Below, piece by piece: positions 1 to 8,555 of a stretch of DNA of 64,000 bases. The notes beneath the pieces were generated by a model. It was not told the DNA's origin, did not search any database, and was given only the letters and a program-made list of their open reading frames with translations. Within the stretch, counting starts at the first letter, position 1. Every line of letters begins with the position of its first letter. The DNA is from Ralstonia pickettii DTP0602 (GTDB taxonomy: Bacteria; Pseudomonadota; Gammaproteobacteria; Burkholderiales; Burkholderiaceae): assembly GCA_000471925.1 (NCBI GenBank), contig CP006667.1, positions 1,922,001 through 1,986,000 on the forward strand, written 5' to 3'. The position numbers and the translations under genes were made by a program.

Positions 1-826
1 CATCGCCGACCTAGAGGCCGAACTTGGCACCCTCCTGTTCGAGCGGCAGGCCCATCGCGTAACGCTGACTGCGGCGGGAAAGGCACTGTTGCCGCCGCTT
101 CAGGCGATCATGGGCGACCTCAATCAGGCCATTGCGATGGCCAGGCGCGTGGGCGAGGGCAAGTCCGGCGCGCTGAACATCGGCTATGGCTCGCTCACGC
201 TCATGCATCCGCTGTTTCGGACTGCCGTGAAGGCGTTCCATGAGCGCTGCCCCGACATCACGCTCTCGTTGCTCGAGATCCCGAGTTCGGAACAGCAGCG
301 GGCGCTGGCCGAAGGCCGTATCCACGCCGGCTTCATGCATTTCCGTTCTCGTTCGCCGGCGCTGCGCGAGGTCAAGCAGGGGAATGCGCTTGCGCAAGAC
401 GCAGCGGTGCTCGAGCGCCTCAAGATCCAGACGGAGGGTCTCGGCCTGGTCGTGCCACATGACCACCGCCTGGCCGGACGTCAGTCCGTTCCATTGGCCG
501 AATTGTCCGAGGAGGCCTGGGTGGTGGTGCCCCAGTCGACCGTCAGCTTCGGCTACGGGCCCCTGTTCGCGCTGTGCCAGAAGGCCGGCTTTGAGCCGCG
601 CATCGTGCAGGAAGTGACCTCCATTACGAGCTTGCTCAATCTGGTATCGGTGGGTGTCGGGATCGGCCTGTGCGTGACCGGGCCGGGGCTGGCGTTTCCT
701 CCGAGCCTGTCCGTTCTGCGGATCGAAGGCATCAACTACCCGATCAACTTCGCGTTGAGCTGGGTCAAAGGGCGCATGGAGCCTGTTCTCGAGCGCTTTG
801 TACAGACGGTGAAGGAACTGTTGTAA
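1..826 (+). CDS. LysR-family transcriptional regulator, 5' end outside window
   Basis: The reading frame is open from base 2 to the stop at 824-826, so the gene begins before the window. The first visible residues (IADLEAELGTLLFERQAHRV) are the end of the LysR winged helix-turn-helix. The rest is a complete type-2 periplasmic-binding-like effector domain, with the usual stretch VGVGIGLCVTGPG near the C-terminus. It is closely similar in wording to the second LysR at 1116-2081 (shared FERQAH, LTAAG, VGEGK, IGYGSL, GYGPLFALCQ), so the two are paralogs facing each other tail to tail. Target genes cannot be seen; effector unknown. Family assignment is firm. Confidence 0.93.
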   Translation, partial: IADLEAELGTLLFERQAHRVTLTAAGKALLPPLQAIMGDLNQAIAMARRVGEGKSGALNIGYGSLTLMHPLFRTAVKAFHERCPDITLSLLEIPSSEQQRALAEGRIHAGFMHFRSRSPALREVKQGNALAQDAAVLERLKIQTEGLGLVVPHDHRLAGRQSVPLAELSEEAWVVVPQSTVSFGYGPLFALCQKAGFEPRIVQEVTSITSLLNLVSVGVGIGLCVTGPGLAFPPSLSVLRIEGINYPINFALSWVKGRMEPVLERFVQTVKELL

Positions 827-907
827 CGGGATCTCCCTCATTTTTCCCGGGCTGGGATAAGTGGCATGAACCGGCATTGGGGCGATGTGGATCTGTTCCG
901 GTAGTCG

Positions 908-1126
908 TCAAGGGCCCATCGGCGATGGTGGGAACACGCACCAGGAGCCGTCGGCATGCCGGAAGAAGAACAGCGAGATCCCGCCGGAGGCACCGGCCAC
1001 GTCGACTTGGACACAACCGGTGCAATGGCTGGGCGGGCGTATGCGCGTCACGCGCGCGGGCGCCTTCGTGTCGAGGCCGACCCATTTCTCGAGCAGTCCC
1101 CGCAGGGTCGTTGATTCAGTCTTCAT
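908..1126 (-). CDS. small conserved hypothetical protein (72 aa)
   Basis: A 72-residue frame that begins 11 bp inside the 3' end of the downstream-facing LysR gene and runs on the same strand. It ends in DGSWCVFPPSPMGP. The wording (TLRGLLEKW near the N-terminus, FFFRHADGSWCVFPP near the C-terminus) looks like a small uncharacterised protein I associate with Cupriavidus/Ralstonia genomes, but that memory cannot be checked here. No signal peptide, membrane segment or known domain is visible. The overlap with the LysR stop would fit translational coupling. It is the only thing that explains the 290 bp between the two convergent LysR genes. Confidence 0.4.
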   Translation of the reverse strand: MKTESTTLRGLLEKWVGLDTKAPARVTRIRPPSHCTGCVQVDVAGASGGISLFFFRHADGSWCVFPPSPMGP

Positions 1127-2081
1127 TGCCAGCTGCGTTGAGATTAGCGGAGGGCGCGGAGAGTTCCTTGACGACCTCGATGAACTGCTGCAGAACGGGC
1201 TCGGTACGCCCCTTCAGCCAACTGAGTTGAAAGTTGGTCCGGTAATTGACGTCGGTAAGCCTGATGACGGTGAGGCCGGAGGGGTAGGTAAAGTCTTTCC
1301 CGAGCACAGCCAGGCCGATGCCGACCCCCACGGAGATCAGATTCATCTGCGAAGCAATGGAGTGGACTTCCTGGACGACCTGCGGCTGGAATCCAGCCTC
1401 CTGGCACAACGCGAACAGCGGACCGTAGCCGGGGCTGACGCTCGATCTCGGAACCACGACGAATCGCTCCCTGGCGAGCTGGCTCAGCGAGATGGCCCTT
1501 TTCTTCGCGAGCGGATGGTCGGTGGGCACCACGACGCCAAGGCCGCCAGTCTGGATCACGTAGCGTTCGAGCGAAGCTTCGCCTTCCGGCTGCGCACTGC
1601 CTCTTCGCTGCTTGCGGTGTCCGTCATCGGGGCAGAAATGCATGAAGCCCACCTGGATCTTTCCGTCGAGCACCGCCTTGACCTGGTCTGACGTCGGCAT
1701 TTCGACCAGCGTAAGCGCGACATTGGGGTGGTATTCGAGAAATCGCTTGATCGCGGCACGGAGCAAAGGGTGATAGAGGCTCAACGAGCCATAGCCGATG
1801 CACAGCTCCCCGACCTTGCCTTCGCCGACCTGTTTCGCCAGCGTTATCGCCTGGCTGAGGTCGCACATCATGCTCTGCAGCCTAGGCAGGAGCGCGAGGC
1901 CGGCGGCGGTTAGCTTTACCTTGTGAGCCTGGCGTTCGAACAGCTCGACCCCAAGTTCGTCCTCCAGGTCCGCGATGATCTGCGAGACGGCCGGACGGGT
2001 GACGAACAGGCGGTCCGAGGCACGGCCGAAATGCTCTTCTTCCGCCGCAGCAATGAAATAGCGCAGATGTCTGAGTTCCAT
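1116..2081 (-). CDS. LysR-family transcriptional regulator
   Basis: The start is taken at the ATG giving MELRHLRYFIAAAEEEHFGR, the canonical LysR N-terminus; an in-frame ATG 33 codons earlier would add an untypical tail. 321 residues, normal for the family. Residues 1-60 form the winged HTH (RLFVTRPAVSQIIADLEDEL), and the remainder is the effector-binding domain. It is transcribed away from the Bug receptor gene at 2369, with 287 bp between the two starts, the classic arrangement in which a LysR protein controls the divergent gene. The controlled substrate is unknown; a carboxylate bound by the neighbouring Bug protein is the likely class (inference). Confidence 0.93.
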   Translation of the reverse strand: MELRHLRYFIAAAEEEHFGRASDRLFVTRPAVSQIIADLEDELGVELFERQAHKVKLTAAGLALLPRLQSMMCDLSQAITLAKQVGEGKVGELCIGYGSLSLYHPLLRAAIKRFLEYHPNVALTLVEMPTSDQVKAVLDGKIQVGFMHFCPDDGHRKQRRGSAQPEGEASLERYVIQTGGLGVVVPTDHPLAKKRAISLSQLARERFVVVPRSSVSPGYGPLFALCQEAGFQPQVVQEVHSIASQMNLISVGVGIGLAVLGKDFTYPSGLTVIRLTDVNYRTNFQLSWLKGRTEPVLQQFIEVVKELSAPSANLNAAGNED

Positions 2082-2368
2082 GGAAGGAGATGGTATCGGG
2101 TGAAACAGGCGCCTCCCACAGAAGGGAAGCCTGGATCCAGTTTGGCTACCGACGCGGCTGGAGTCGAGTCGTGTTTTCAACCCGTCTGGTAAGCGGAGCT
2201 AACCAGCAACTTCGTCTGCAGCGTCAGCGGAACTTACTCGACGAGGGCCTAAAGCCGACTGGACGACCGGCTGCGCCGACATCAAACTCTCATTCATCGC
2301 GTCGTCTTCGCAACGGACCCGAACGGTAGACACGAATTCTTGCGAGCCTTCCGTGGACCGGAATACCA

Positions 2369-3340
2369 ATGAGAGACATGAAGAATCGCCGTCATTTCCT
2401 GAGAGACCTTTCCGGCTGCATGCTTGCGGCAGCCGCCTTTGCCGCGCAGGCGCAGAACGGAGCGTTTCCCGCCAAGCCGATACGCCTGATCGTCTCTACC
2501 TCGGCCGGCGGCATGACCGACATGCTGGCCCGTCTGTATGCGGACAGCCTGTCAAGGACGCTGAAACAACCGGTCGTGGTGGAGAACATGCCGGGTGCCA
2601 GTACCATGCTCGCCTCGCGCTACGTCGCAAGGCAGGCGGCCGACGGCTATACGTTGCTCGTCGCGGCCAACACCATCGCGACGCTTCCGCAAGTGGAAAA
2701 GAATGCTGGCTATGCCATGAAGGATTTCACCGGCATCGGCGAGCTCGCGCGCTCGCCGTCCCTGCTCGTGGTCGGTGGGTCTTCGAAGATGCGGACGATT
2801 CCGGAACTCGTCGCGGCGGCCAGAAAGAATCCCGGTGCGATCACCTATGCGTACACGGGCCGCGGGACGACATCGCACATGACGGCGGAACTGTTCGCGC
2901 AGGACGCAGGGGTCAGCTTCAACGGCATCGCGTACAAGGGGATATCGCTCGCCGTGCCTGACGTCCTGGCAGGGCGTGTCGAATTCCTGATGGGCCCTTC
3001 GACCGCGACGGAAGAACTGATCAGGAGCGGGAGAATGCGCGCGCTCGCGATTACGTCTGGCTCGCGCTCGTCGGCATTTCCCGAGGTTCCGACCTTCAAG
3101 GAGCTCGGATATCCAGACGCCACGTACTACCTGTTCTTCGGCATCTTTGCGCCCGCCGGCATTCCCGATGGCGTGCGCAAGACCGTCGCGGACGGCATCG
3201 AATTGGCCAAGAAGGACGCGAAGTTTATTGCGCGGCTACAGCACATGGGCATGGAGGTCTCCAATGTGAGGACGCCGCAGCAGTTCAACGCATTCGTGCA
3301 GGACGAGGAAGCGAAATCGGTAAGTCTCCTGAAACGGTGA
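2369..3340 (+). CDS. Bug-family (TctC-like) periplasmic solute receptor
   Basis: 323 residues, the usual length for tripartite tricarboxylate transporter receptors. The N-terminus carries a twin-arginine motif (NRRHFLRDL) followed by a hydrophobic stretch and AQA, so Tat export to the periplasm is likely; an ATG nine bases later would serve as well. Family landmarks in order are FPAKPIRLIVSTSAGGMTD, VVVENMPGAS, ADGYTLL, and the C-terminal PEVPTFKELGYPD and FAPAGIPDGVR. Bug proteins bind carboxylates or other small acids and feed TctAB-type permeases or serve as sensors; no TctA or TctB gene is in this window. It lies divergent to LysR 1116-2081 and 20 bp before an AraC-like gene. Ligand unknown. 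Confidence 0.94.
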   Translation: MRDMKNRRHFLRDLSGCMLAAAAFAAQAQNGAFPAKPIRLIVSTSAGGMTDMLARLYADSLSRTLKQPVVVENMPGASTMLASRYVARQAADGYTLLVAANTIATLPQVEKNAGYAMKDFTGIGELARSPSLLVVGGSSKMRTIPELVAAARKNPGAITYAYTGRGTTSHMTAELFAQDAGVSFNGIAYKGISLAVPDVLAGRVEFLMGPSTATEELIRSGRMRALAITSGSRSSAFPEVPTFKELGYPDATYYLFFGIFAPAGIPDGVRKTVADGIELAKKDAKFIARLQHMGMEVSNVRTPQQFNAFVQDEEAKSVSLLKR

Positions 3341-3359
3341 GCCGGCTCAGGATGCCGCC

Positions 3360-4136
3360 ATGCCAACACCGGTCAGTGATTGCTGTGCGAACCTTCGACG
3401 CGTGTGTCATGCCTCGCGGGAAAATCATCCCGGGCAGGTGATGTTGAGCGGCCTTGGCACCGGGATCGCCCGCATCGGGAATCTTCAATTCCCGTTTCCA
3501 ATCAGGATAGACGTCGAGACCGGAGCATGCGAGTTGTTGATGCGACGTTTTACCAGGACGCTGCGTAGCGGACAGGCTCGTGTGGTGCCGCCTCTGGAAG
3601 AACTTTCGCTGACCTTGCTGCATCGCGCCACGCTGACGCTGGCAATCGTTCCCCAATCTGAGACCTGTGCCCTGCCATCCGGTCGATGCCGCGGCAACGA
3701 GTCGTTGCACTTAGAGGCGGACGACCTGCGGCAGCGAAGGCCCGCAACCGCGGGAATAGCCTTGGCCGTGTTCACCGCCCCGCACCACGACTGGGGGCTT
3801 TCGTCGGCGGCGGCGTGGCTCGGCATGCCCGACCGCAGGTGGCTCTCGCGCAAGCTTCTGCAGGAGTGTTCGAGCCTTCGCCAATTGGTCAGGACGCAAC
3901 GCCTCTCGCGCTTTCTGTTCGACCTGCTGTCTTCGGCGCCGCTGTGTTCTGCCGCGCGCTACGGATTCGCGGACCAGTGTGGTCTGGAGAATGCGGTGTA
4001 TGACCAGTTTGGCATCTCGGTCGCGGCGCTCTCCAGGCTTTCATCCGTCGGACACGAGGGAAGCGTGGTTAGTTTCGCTTACCGTGTGGCGGAGAAAATC
4101 GAACTCGACGCATCGGAGTGCCATGCCCTAGCATGA
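3360..4136 (+). CDS. AraC-like regulator, divergent or degenerate
   Basis: 258 residues between two Bug receptor genes on the same strand. The first ~135 residues have no clear domain. Residues ~145-230 read as an AraC double helix-turn-helix: AAWLGMPDRRWLSRKLLQEC, then TQRLSRFLFDLLSS, then AARYGFADQCGLENAVYDQF and GISVAALSRL. The second helix of each HTH and the GF...F..G spacing are kept, but several consensus residues are lost, so DNA binding may be altered. The frame is fully open and codon use looks normal, so it is treated as a gene. It probably controls the Bug genes beside it (inference). It could also be a slowly decaying regulator. Confidence 0.55.
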   Translation: MPTPVSDCCANLRRVCHASRENHPGQVMLSGLGTGIARIGNLQFPFPIRIDVETGACELLMRRFTRTLRSGQARVVPPLEELSLTLLHRATLTLAIVPQSETCALPSGRCRGNESLHLEADDLRQRRPATAGIALAVFTAPHHDWGLSSAAAWLGMPDRRWLSRKLLQECSSLRQLVRTQRLSRFLFDLLSSAPLCSAARYGFADQCGLENAVYDQFGISVAALSRLSSVGHEGSVVSFAYRVAEKIELDASECHALA

Positions 4137-4169
4137 CATCCACATAAGAGAAAACAGGAGACAAACGAG

Positions 4170-5150
4170 ATGAACAGGCGTCAATTTGTCCGGGTTGCCG
4201 GCGGCGTGTCGTTGGCGGTCGTGGGTGGCGGAGCGAGCGCGAAATCGACGCTTTATCCCGCCAAGCCCATCCGCCTGGTCGTCAGTAGCGTGGCCGGCGC
4301 TTTGCTGGACTCCGCCAGCCGCCTGTATGCCGACCGGATGTCCCAATACCTGAAGCAGCCGGTGGTGGTGGAGAACATGCCGGGCGCCAGTTCGATGCTG
4401 GGCGCCCGCTATGTCGCCCGGGCCGCGGCGGATGGCTATACCCTGCTCGCGTTCGCCAATACCGTGGTCACGATGCCTCATCTGGTCAAAGGTGCCGGTT
4501 ACGATTTCGACAAAGACTTCATTGCCGTCGGGGAAATGGCGCGTTCGCCGGGGCTGCTCGTGGTCGGAGGGCGGTCGCCGTTCAGGACGCTGGCGGATCT
4601 TGTCAAGGCCGCGAAGAGCAAACCAGGGGAGGTCACATTCGGTTCCGCGGGGCAAGGCAGCACGTCGCACCTGCCGGTGGAATTGTTCGTGAAAAGCGCC
4701 GGCATTCGTCTGACGCATGTTCCCTACAAGGGGGTCGCTGCTGTCGTCCCCGACGTGATCTCCGGGCGTGTGACCTGCATGATGGGGACCGGGACCTCGC
4801 TGGTTGGCTCGATCCAGGCGGGCTCGCTGCGGGCCCTTGCCATCTCCTCCGATACCCGATCCGCCAAATTCCCCAACGTTCCTACCTTCAATGAACTGGG
4901 CTATCCGGAAGCCACATACAGCATCTTCGTCGGGCTCGCCGCGCCGGCCGGAATTCCCGAGACCGTGCGGGCCAGGCTGGCGGATGCCATGGAGGCTGCC
5001 CGTTCCGATGAAACGCTGCGAGCCCGCCTCGCGGCGCTGGATCAGGAGATCTCCGAAGTCCGGACACCGGCGAAATTTCAGGAGTTCCTGCTGGCGGAGG
5101 AAAGACGGACCATCAAGTTGATCAAGGACGCCAATATCCAGCCGGAATGA
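4170..5150 (+). CDS. Bug-family (TctC-like) periplasmic solute receptor
   Basis: 326 residues, preceded by a good ribosome-binding site (acaggag, 12 bases before ATG). The N-terminus MNRRQFVRVAGG is a twin-arginine signal, with cleavage expected after GASA. Landmarks are YPAKPIRLVVSSVAGALLDS, VVVENMPGASSMLGARYVAR, ADGYTLLAFANT and the end PAGIPETVRARL. It shares long identical runs with the Bug protein at 2369 (VVVENMPGAS, YVAR, ADGYTLL, SPSLLVVGG/SPGLLVVGG), so the pair arose by local duplication, with the AraC-like gene kept between them. A sigma54 activator gene follows 73 bp later. Ligand unknown. Confidence 0.94.
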   Translation: MNRRQFVRVAGGVSLAVVGGGASAKSTLYPAKPIRLVVSSVAGALLDSASRLYADRMSQYLKQPVVVENMPGASSMLGARYVARAAADGYTLLAFANTVVTMPHLVKGAGYDFDKDFIAVGEMARSPGLLVVGGRSPFRTLADLVKAAKSKPGEVTFGSAGQGSTSHLPVELFVKSAGIRLTHVPYKGVAAVVPDVISGRVTCMMGTGTSLVGSIQAGSLRALAISSDTRSAKFPNVPTFNELGYPEATYSIFVGLAAPAGIPETVRARLADAMEAARSDETLRARLAALDQEISEVRTPAKFQEFLLAEERRTIKLIKDANIQPE

Positions 5151-5223
5151 CATGGCGAAGCGCGGTCTGGCAAGTCGACCGGCGGCCCGGCCGGTGCTGA
5201 AGCGACCCCTCACGGTGTAGAAG

Positions 5224-6918
5224 ATGAAGCGTGAACCAGAAGGAATTCTCGTCCTGGACGAGCATGGGAGTCCCACGTTTTCGAGCGGCCTGGGCCAGGA
5301 CGCGCGGATCTCGCAATCGCTGTGCCGGCTCTGGCAGAACCGTACGCGGGTGCCCCTCAGGCGCCTGTTGGCCCTGACGGATCTGGACCGTCCGATGACG
5401 GTCGCGACCATCCCCACGCGGGATGCCGCTTGCTTTCTGGTCTTCGATGCGCAAGAGGCGGACGAATTCAGCGAATTCCTGGCCAGTGTCGACTCGGCGG
5501 AGGACATCCTCCGTCATTTCATCACCGATCCCTACAAGGCGATGGTGGTCGTCGACGCGGACGGAAAGATCAGCTATATGAGTCCGGTCCATGAGCGCTT
5601 CTTCGGCCTGCGCCACGGCGAAGCGATCGGCAAGCATGTGACAGCCGTGGTCGAGAATACGAGGCTGCACGAGGTCGTCGCGACCGGGAAGGGGCAGGTC
5701 GCTCAATTGCAGGAGATGAACGGCGTCACGCGTATCGTCTCACGGCTGCCCGTGCTCGATCGCAGGAAGCGCGTGGTTGCGGCGATCGGGCAGGTGATGT
5801 TCAAGGGGCCGGAGTCCATCCGGCGACTGACCGGCGAGCTGGCCCAGGCGAAGCAGGAACTGGACTTCTATCGGCGCGAACTCTCCGGCATCCGTAACCG
5901 GACGTACGGGCTGGAGCAGATCGTTGGCAGCAGCGACTCGGTGCGCAAGCTCAAGGACGACATTCTGCGTCTGGCACCGCTCGACGTGCCGGTGTTGCTG
6001 GCAGGTGAAAGCGGGACCGGCAAGGAAATGGTCGCTCATGCCATCCATATGCTGAGTCCGCGCAACGACAAGCCGCTGGTCCTGGTCAACGCTGCGGCGA
6101 TGCCGCCGAATCTCGTCGAGAGCGAGCTGTTTGGCTACGAGCCGGGCGCCTTCACCGGAGCGGACCGGAAGGGCAGAAATGGCAAGTTCGAGGCCGCCGA
6201 TACCGGCACGCTGTTCCTGGACGAGATCGGCGACATGCCGGTCGACATGCAGGTCAAGCTCCTGCGCGTGCTCCAGGACGGCAGGTTCGAGCGGATCGGC
6301 GGCGACCGTGCGCGGCACTCGGACTTCCGGCTTATCTCGGCCAGCAACCGCGACTTCAGGTCCATGATCGCCGACTCGAGCTTTCGGCTGGACCTGTTCT
6401 ATCGCATCAGCGCGGTCACCTTGCGCCTGCCTCCCCTGCGCGAGCGCCTCGAGGATATCCCCGAGCTTGCGGATACCTTCCTGGAGGCATTTTCCGTGCG
6501 ACACGGCACGCCGAAGAAATCCATCTCGGAGTCTGCCATCGGCTTTCTGCAGTCTCGCGCGTGGCCGGGCAACATCCGCCAGCTCCAGCATGCGATCGAG
6601 CGGGCGGCGATCTTCTGTGACAAGCCCATGCTCTCCATCAAGGACTTCGGCACGCTCGACGGTATCGACCGGCCGCTAAACAGCCTTCAGGCCGGTGGCT
6701 CAACGTCCGGCACCGAAGCTGGCAGCGGCGAGATCCGCGAGGCCACGGAGCGGGTGGCAACCGAGATGATCCTCGCGGCGATGCAGCGCACGGGCGGAAA
6801 CAAGACGCGCGTCGCGGAGCAACTGGGCATCTCGCGCTCCTACCTCTACAAGCGACTCAGCATGATGGAGCCCGCGCGCAACGGTGAGTCGGCGTCGCGC
6901 CAGGCCGGCATCAAATGA
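5224..6918 (+). CDS. PAS-domain sigma54-dependent transcriptional activator
   Basis: 564 residues with three parts. Residues ~98-165 look like a PAS sensor (AMVVVDADGKISYMSPVHER). Residues ~230-470 are the AAA+ domain, with Walker A GESGTGKE at 261-268, the sigma54-contact loop GAFTGAD at 308-314, Walker B LFLDEIGDM around 330 and the arginine finger region in YRISAVTLRLPPLRER. The C-terminus has a Fis-type HTH (GGNKTRVAEQLGISRSYLYK). It has no response-regulator receiver domain, so it senses a ligand or redox state directly (PrpR/PropR-like layout). The nearby MmgE/PrpD genes are natural targets, because PrpR is a sigma54 activator of prp genes, but I could not find a convincing -24/-12 promoter upstream of them. 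Confidence 0.95.
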   Translation: MKREPEGILVLDEHGSPTFSSGLGQDARISQSLCRLWQNRTRVPLRRLLALTDLDRPMTVATIPTRDAACFLVFDAQEADEFSEFLASVDSAEDILRHFITDPYKAMVVVDADGKISYMSPVHERFFGLRHGEAIGKHVTAVVENTRLHEVVATGKGQVAQLQEMNGVTRIVSRLPVLDRRKRVVAAIGQVMFKGPESIRRLTGELAQAKQELDFYRRELSGIRNRTYGLEQIVGSSDSVRKLKDDILRLAPLDVPVLLAGESGTGKEMVAHAIHMLSPRNDKPLVLVNAAAMPPNLVESELFGYEPGAFTGADRKGRNGKFEAADTGTLFLDEIGDMPVDMQVKLLRVLQDGRFERIGGDRARHSDFRLISASNRDFRSMIADSSFRLDLFYRISAVTLRLPPLRERLEDIPELADTFLEAFSVRHGTPKKSISESAIGFLQSRAWPGNIRQLQHAIERAAIFCDKPMLSIKDFGTLDGIDRPLNSLQAGGSTSGTEAGSGEIREATERVATEMILAAMQRTGGNKTRVAEQLGISRSYLYKRLSMMEPARNGESASRQAGIK

Positions 6919-6961
6919 CGTGCCCCCGGGGCGGCCGGGCTATCGGCCACTCCGGGACCCC

Positions 6962-8320
6962 TCAGGCGAGCAGTTGCAGCACGGACGAGAACGGCCTGCC
7001 ATCGCGCAGTCCGTGGACCGCCGCGATGAGTGCATCCGCATCGACGCGCGAGCGGCCGAAATCCAGACAATCCAGCACCTTGTCGCGCAGTTGCGCGGCC
7101 GACATGCGCTTCTCCGGGCTGCCGCCGACGTGCTCGGTACTGATCGCCAGCCGCTCGCCATTGGAGAGTTCCACGTCAAATGCGACCGGCACCATGCCCA
7201 GGAATGGCAGCCCCTCGTCCGCTTCGATCGTGATGCGCTCGCCTGCGAAGGCGCCCACGCGCTCGTCGCGGATCGCCGTCGCGGTGAAATCGCCGATCCG
7301 TACGGCGCCGCGTTCGAGGCCGACTGCCACGGTGTAGGCGATACTGAACTGCGCATCGACGACGCCGGCCGAGCGGTGGTCGAACTTACGCCCCACCATG
7401 TTCACGGCCTGGCTGCTCACGCGGATCTGGATATGCCTGACATCGCCGAGGCGCAAGCCCTGCGCGTGCAATTGCAGCGCCAGGTCGATCGGCGCGTGGG
7501 TGAAGCGGCACGCCGGATAGGGCTTCAGGCTCAGGTCCACCGGCAGATCGCAGCGCTCGATGTCCGCGCGGACAGCGTCGAAGTCGAACTTGCCGTCCTG
7601 GTACAGATTGACGAAGCCGGCCTTGCCTTCAAAGACGTTGCGCGGCCCGTCGATGCCAGCCTGGGCGAGCGCTGCGGACATGACCACGTTCTTTACCATC
7701 TGCGCCGGCTGGAAACGCTTGGCGAGGCTGCCGTCGACAATGGATTGCAGGCTGCCGGCGGTTTGCGTGAGCTGGTGGCCGAGCGCATTCACGGTGGTCT
7801 CGGCATCCCAGCGCCGCAGTCGCGCGATCGCAAGCACGGCACCGACCGAGCCGCTGATCACGCTGTAGTTCCAGCCGCGCGAGCCCTTGGGGCCGCCGGC
7901 ACGGCCAATGCGCATCGCGCCGTCGACGCCGACGGCCAGCGCGGTGAGAAAGTCGCGGCCGTCGCAGCAGGCGCGGGCTTCCTCGACATCGGCGATCAGC
8001 CCAGGCAGCACCATGCCGTTGGCGTGCAGCGGCACCTTGTCGTCGGTGTCGTCATAGTCGAGAGCGTGCATGCTGACTGCGTTGAGGAACGCGGCGAAGG
8101 GCGCGCTGGTGCGGCCGAAGCCGCCCCAGACCGAGCACTCGCCGGTGCCCCAGTGCGCGAGCGCGCCGCGCGCCTCGGCCAATCCGGGAGCGTGCACGCC
8201 AGCCAGGGCGCAGGCGAGGCTGTCGACGAGGCCGTCGACGGTGGCGTCGACAACTTCGTCGCGGAGTTTGTCGTATTCGCGGCTGATGGCATTCGAGGCG
8301 AGCAGATAGGCGATATCCAT
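6962..8320 (-). CDS. MmgE/PrpD family protein (first of three)
   Basis: 452 residues, normal for the family. Family marks are ALDYDDTDDKVPLHANG (the D-D...H active-site region near residue 85-105), FEGKAGFVNLY and LKPYPACRFTHAPIDLAL, where a lysine-proline and a histidine line the substrate pocket. Members include 2-methylcitrate dehydratase, cis-aconitate decarboxylase and iminodisuccinate epimerase; most are uncharacterised dehydratases, decarboxylases or epimerases of carboxylic acids. It is convergent with the sigma54 activator and divergent from the second copy at 8556, with 235 bp between the starts. The exact reaction cannot be read from sequence. Confidence 0.93.
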   Translation of the reverse strand: MDIAYLLASNAISREYDKLRDEVVDATVDGLVDSLACALAGVHAPGLAEARGALAHWGTGECSVWGGFGRTSAPFAAFLNAVSMHALDYDDTDDKVPLHANGMVLPGLIADVEEARACCDGRDFLTALAVGVDGAMRIGRAGGPKGSRGWNYSVISGSVGAVLAIARLRRWDAETTVNALGHQLTQTAGSLQSIVDGSLAKRFQPAQMVKNVVMSAALAQAGIDGPRNVFEGKAGFVNLYQDGKFDFDAVRADIERCDLPVDLSLKPYPACRFTHAPIDLALQLHAQGLRLGDVRHIQIRVSSQAVNMVGRKFDHRSAGVVDAQFSIAYTVAVGLERGAVRIGDFTATAIRDERVGAFAGERITIEADEGLPFLGMVPVAFDVELSNGERLAISTEHVGGSPEKRMSAAQLRDKVLDCLDFGRSRVDADALIAAVHGLRDGRPFSSVLQLLA

Positions 8321-8555
8321 GGTGGCATAGGTCAGGTTGGAACGCGTCGAGTATCGGTCGGCGGAACGCGGGGAGCCAGTCGCTTTTGTTCGCTGCCAGC
8401 GTAAGTCGGCCTTACGTTGTGCGATGGCCCGACGGTGCGGGTCGTGCTGGTTAGATTTCGCTACGCTCGCTCAAATTAATCTGACTCGACATGCCGCGGC
8501 GCGGCCTTTGACAATACGAGAACACCACCCGTTGCCTTTCCCGGAGATCTTCTCG

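Noticed and set aside
4128-5507. 459-codon open frame on the minus strand
   Set aside because: It is the antisense shadow of the Bug gene at 4170 and the start of the sigma54 activator. It has no family marks and both genes on the other strand are certain.
8321-8555. sigma54 (-24/-12) promoter for the MmgE/PrpD genes
   Set aside because: The best candidate (TGGCCCGACGGTGC) has GG and GC nine bases apart in place of ten, so it does not fit.
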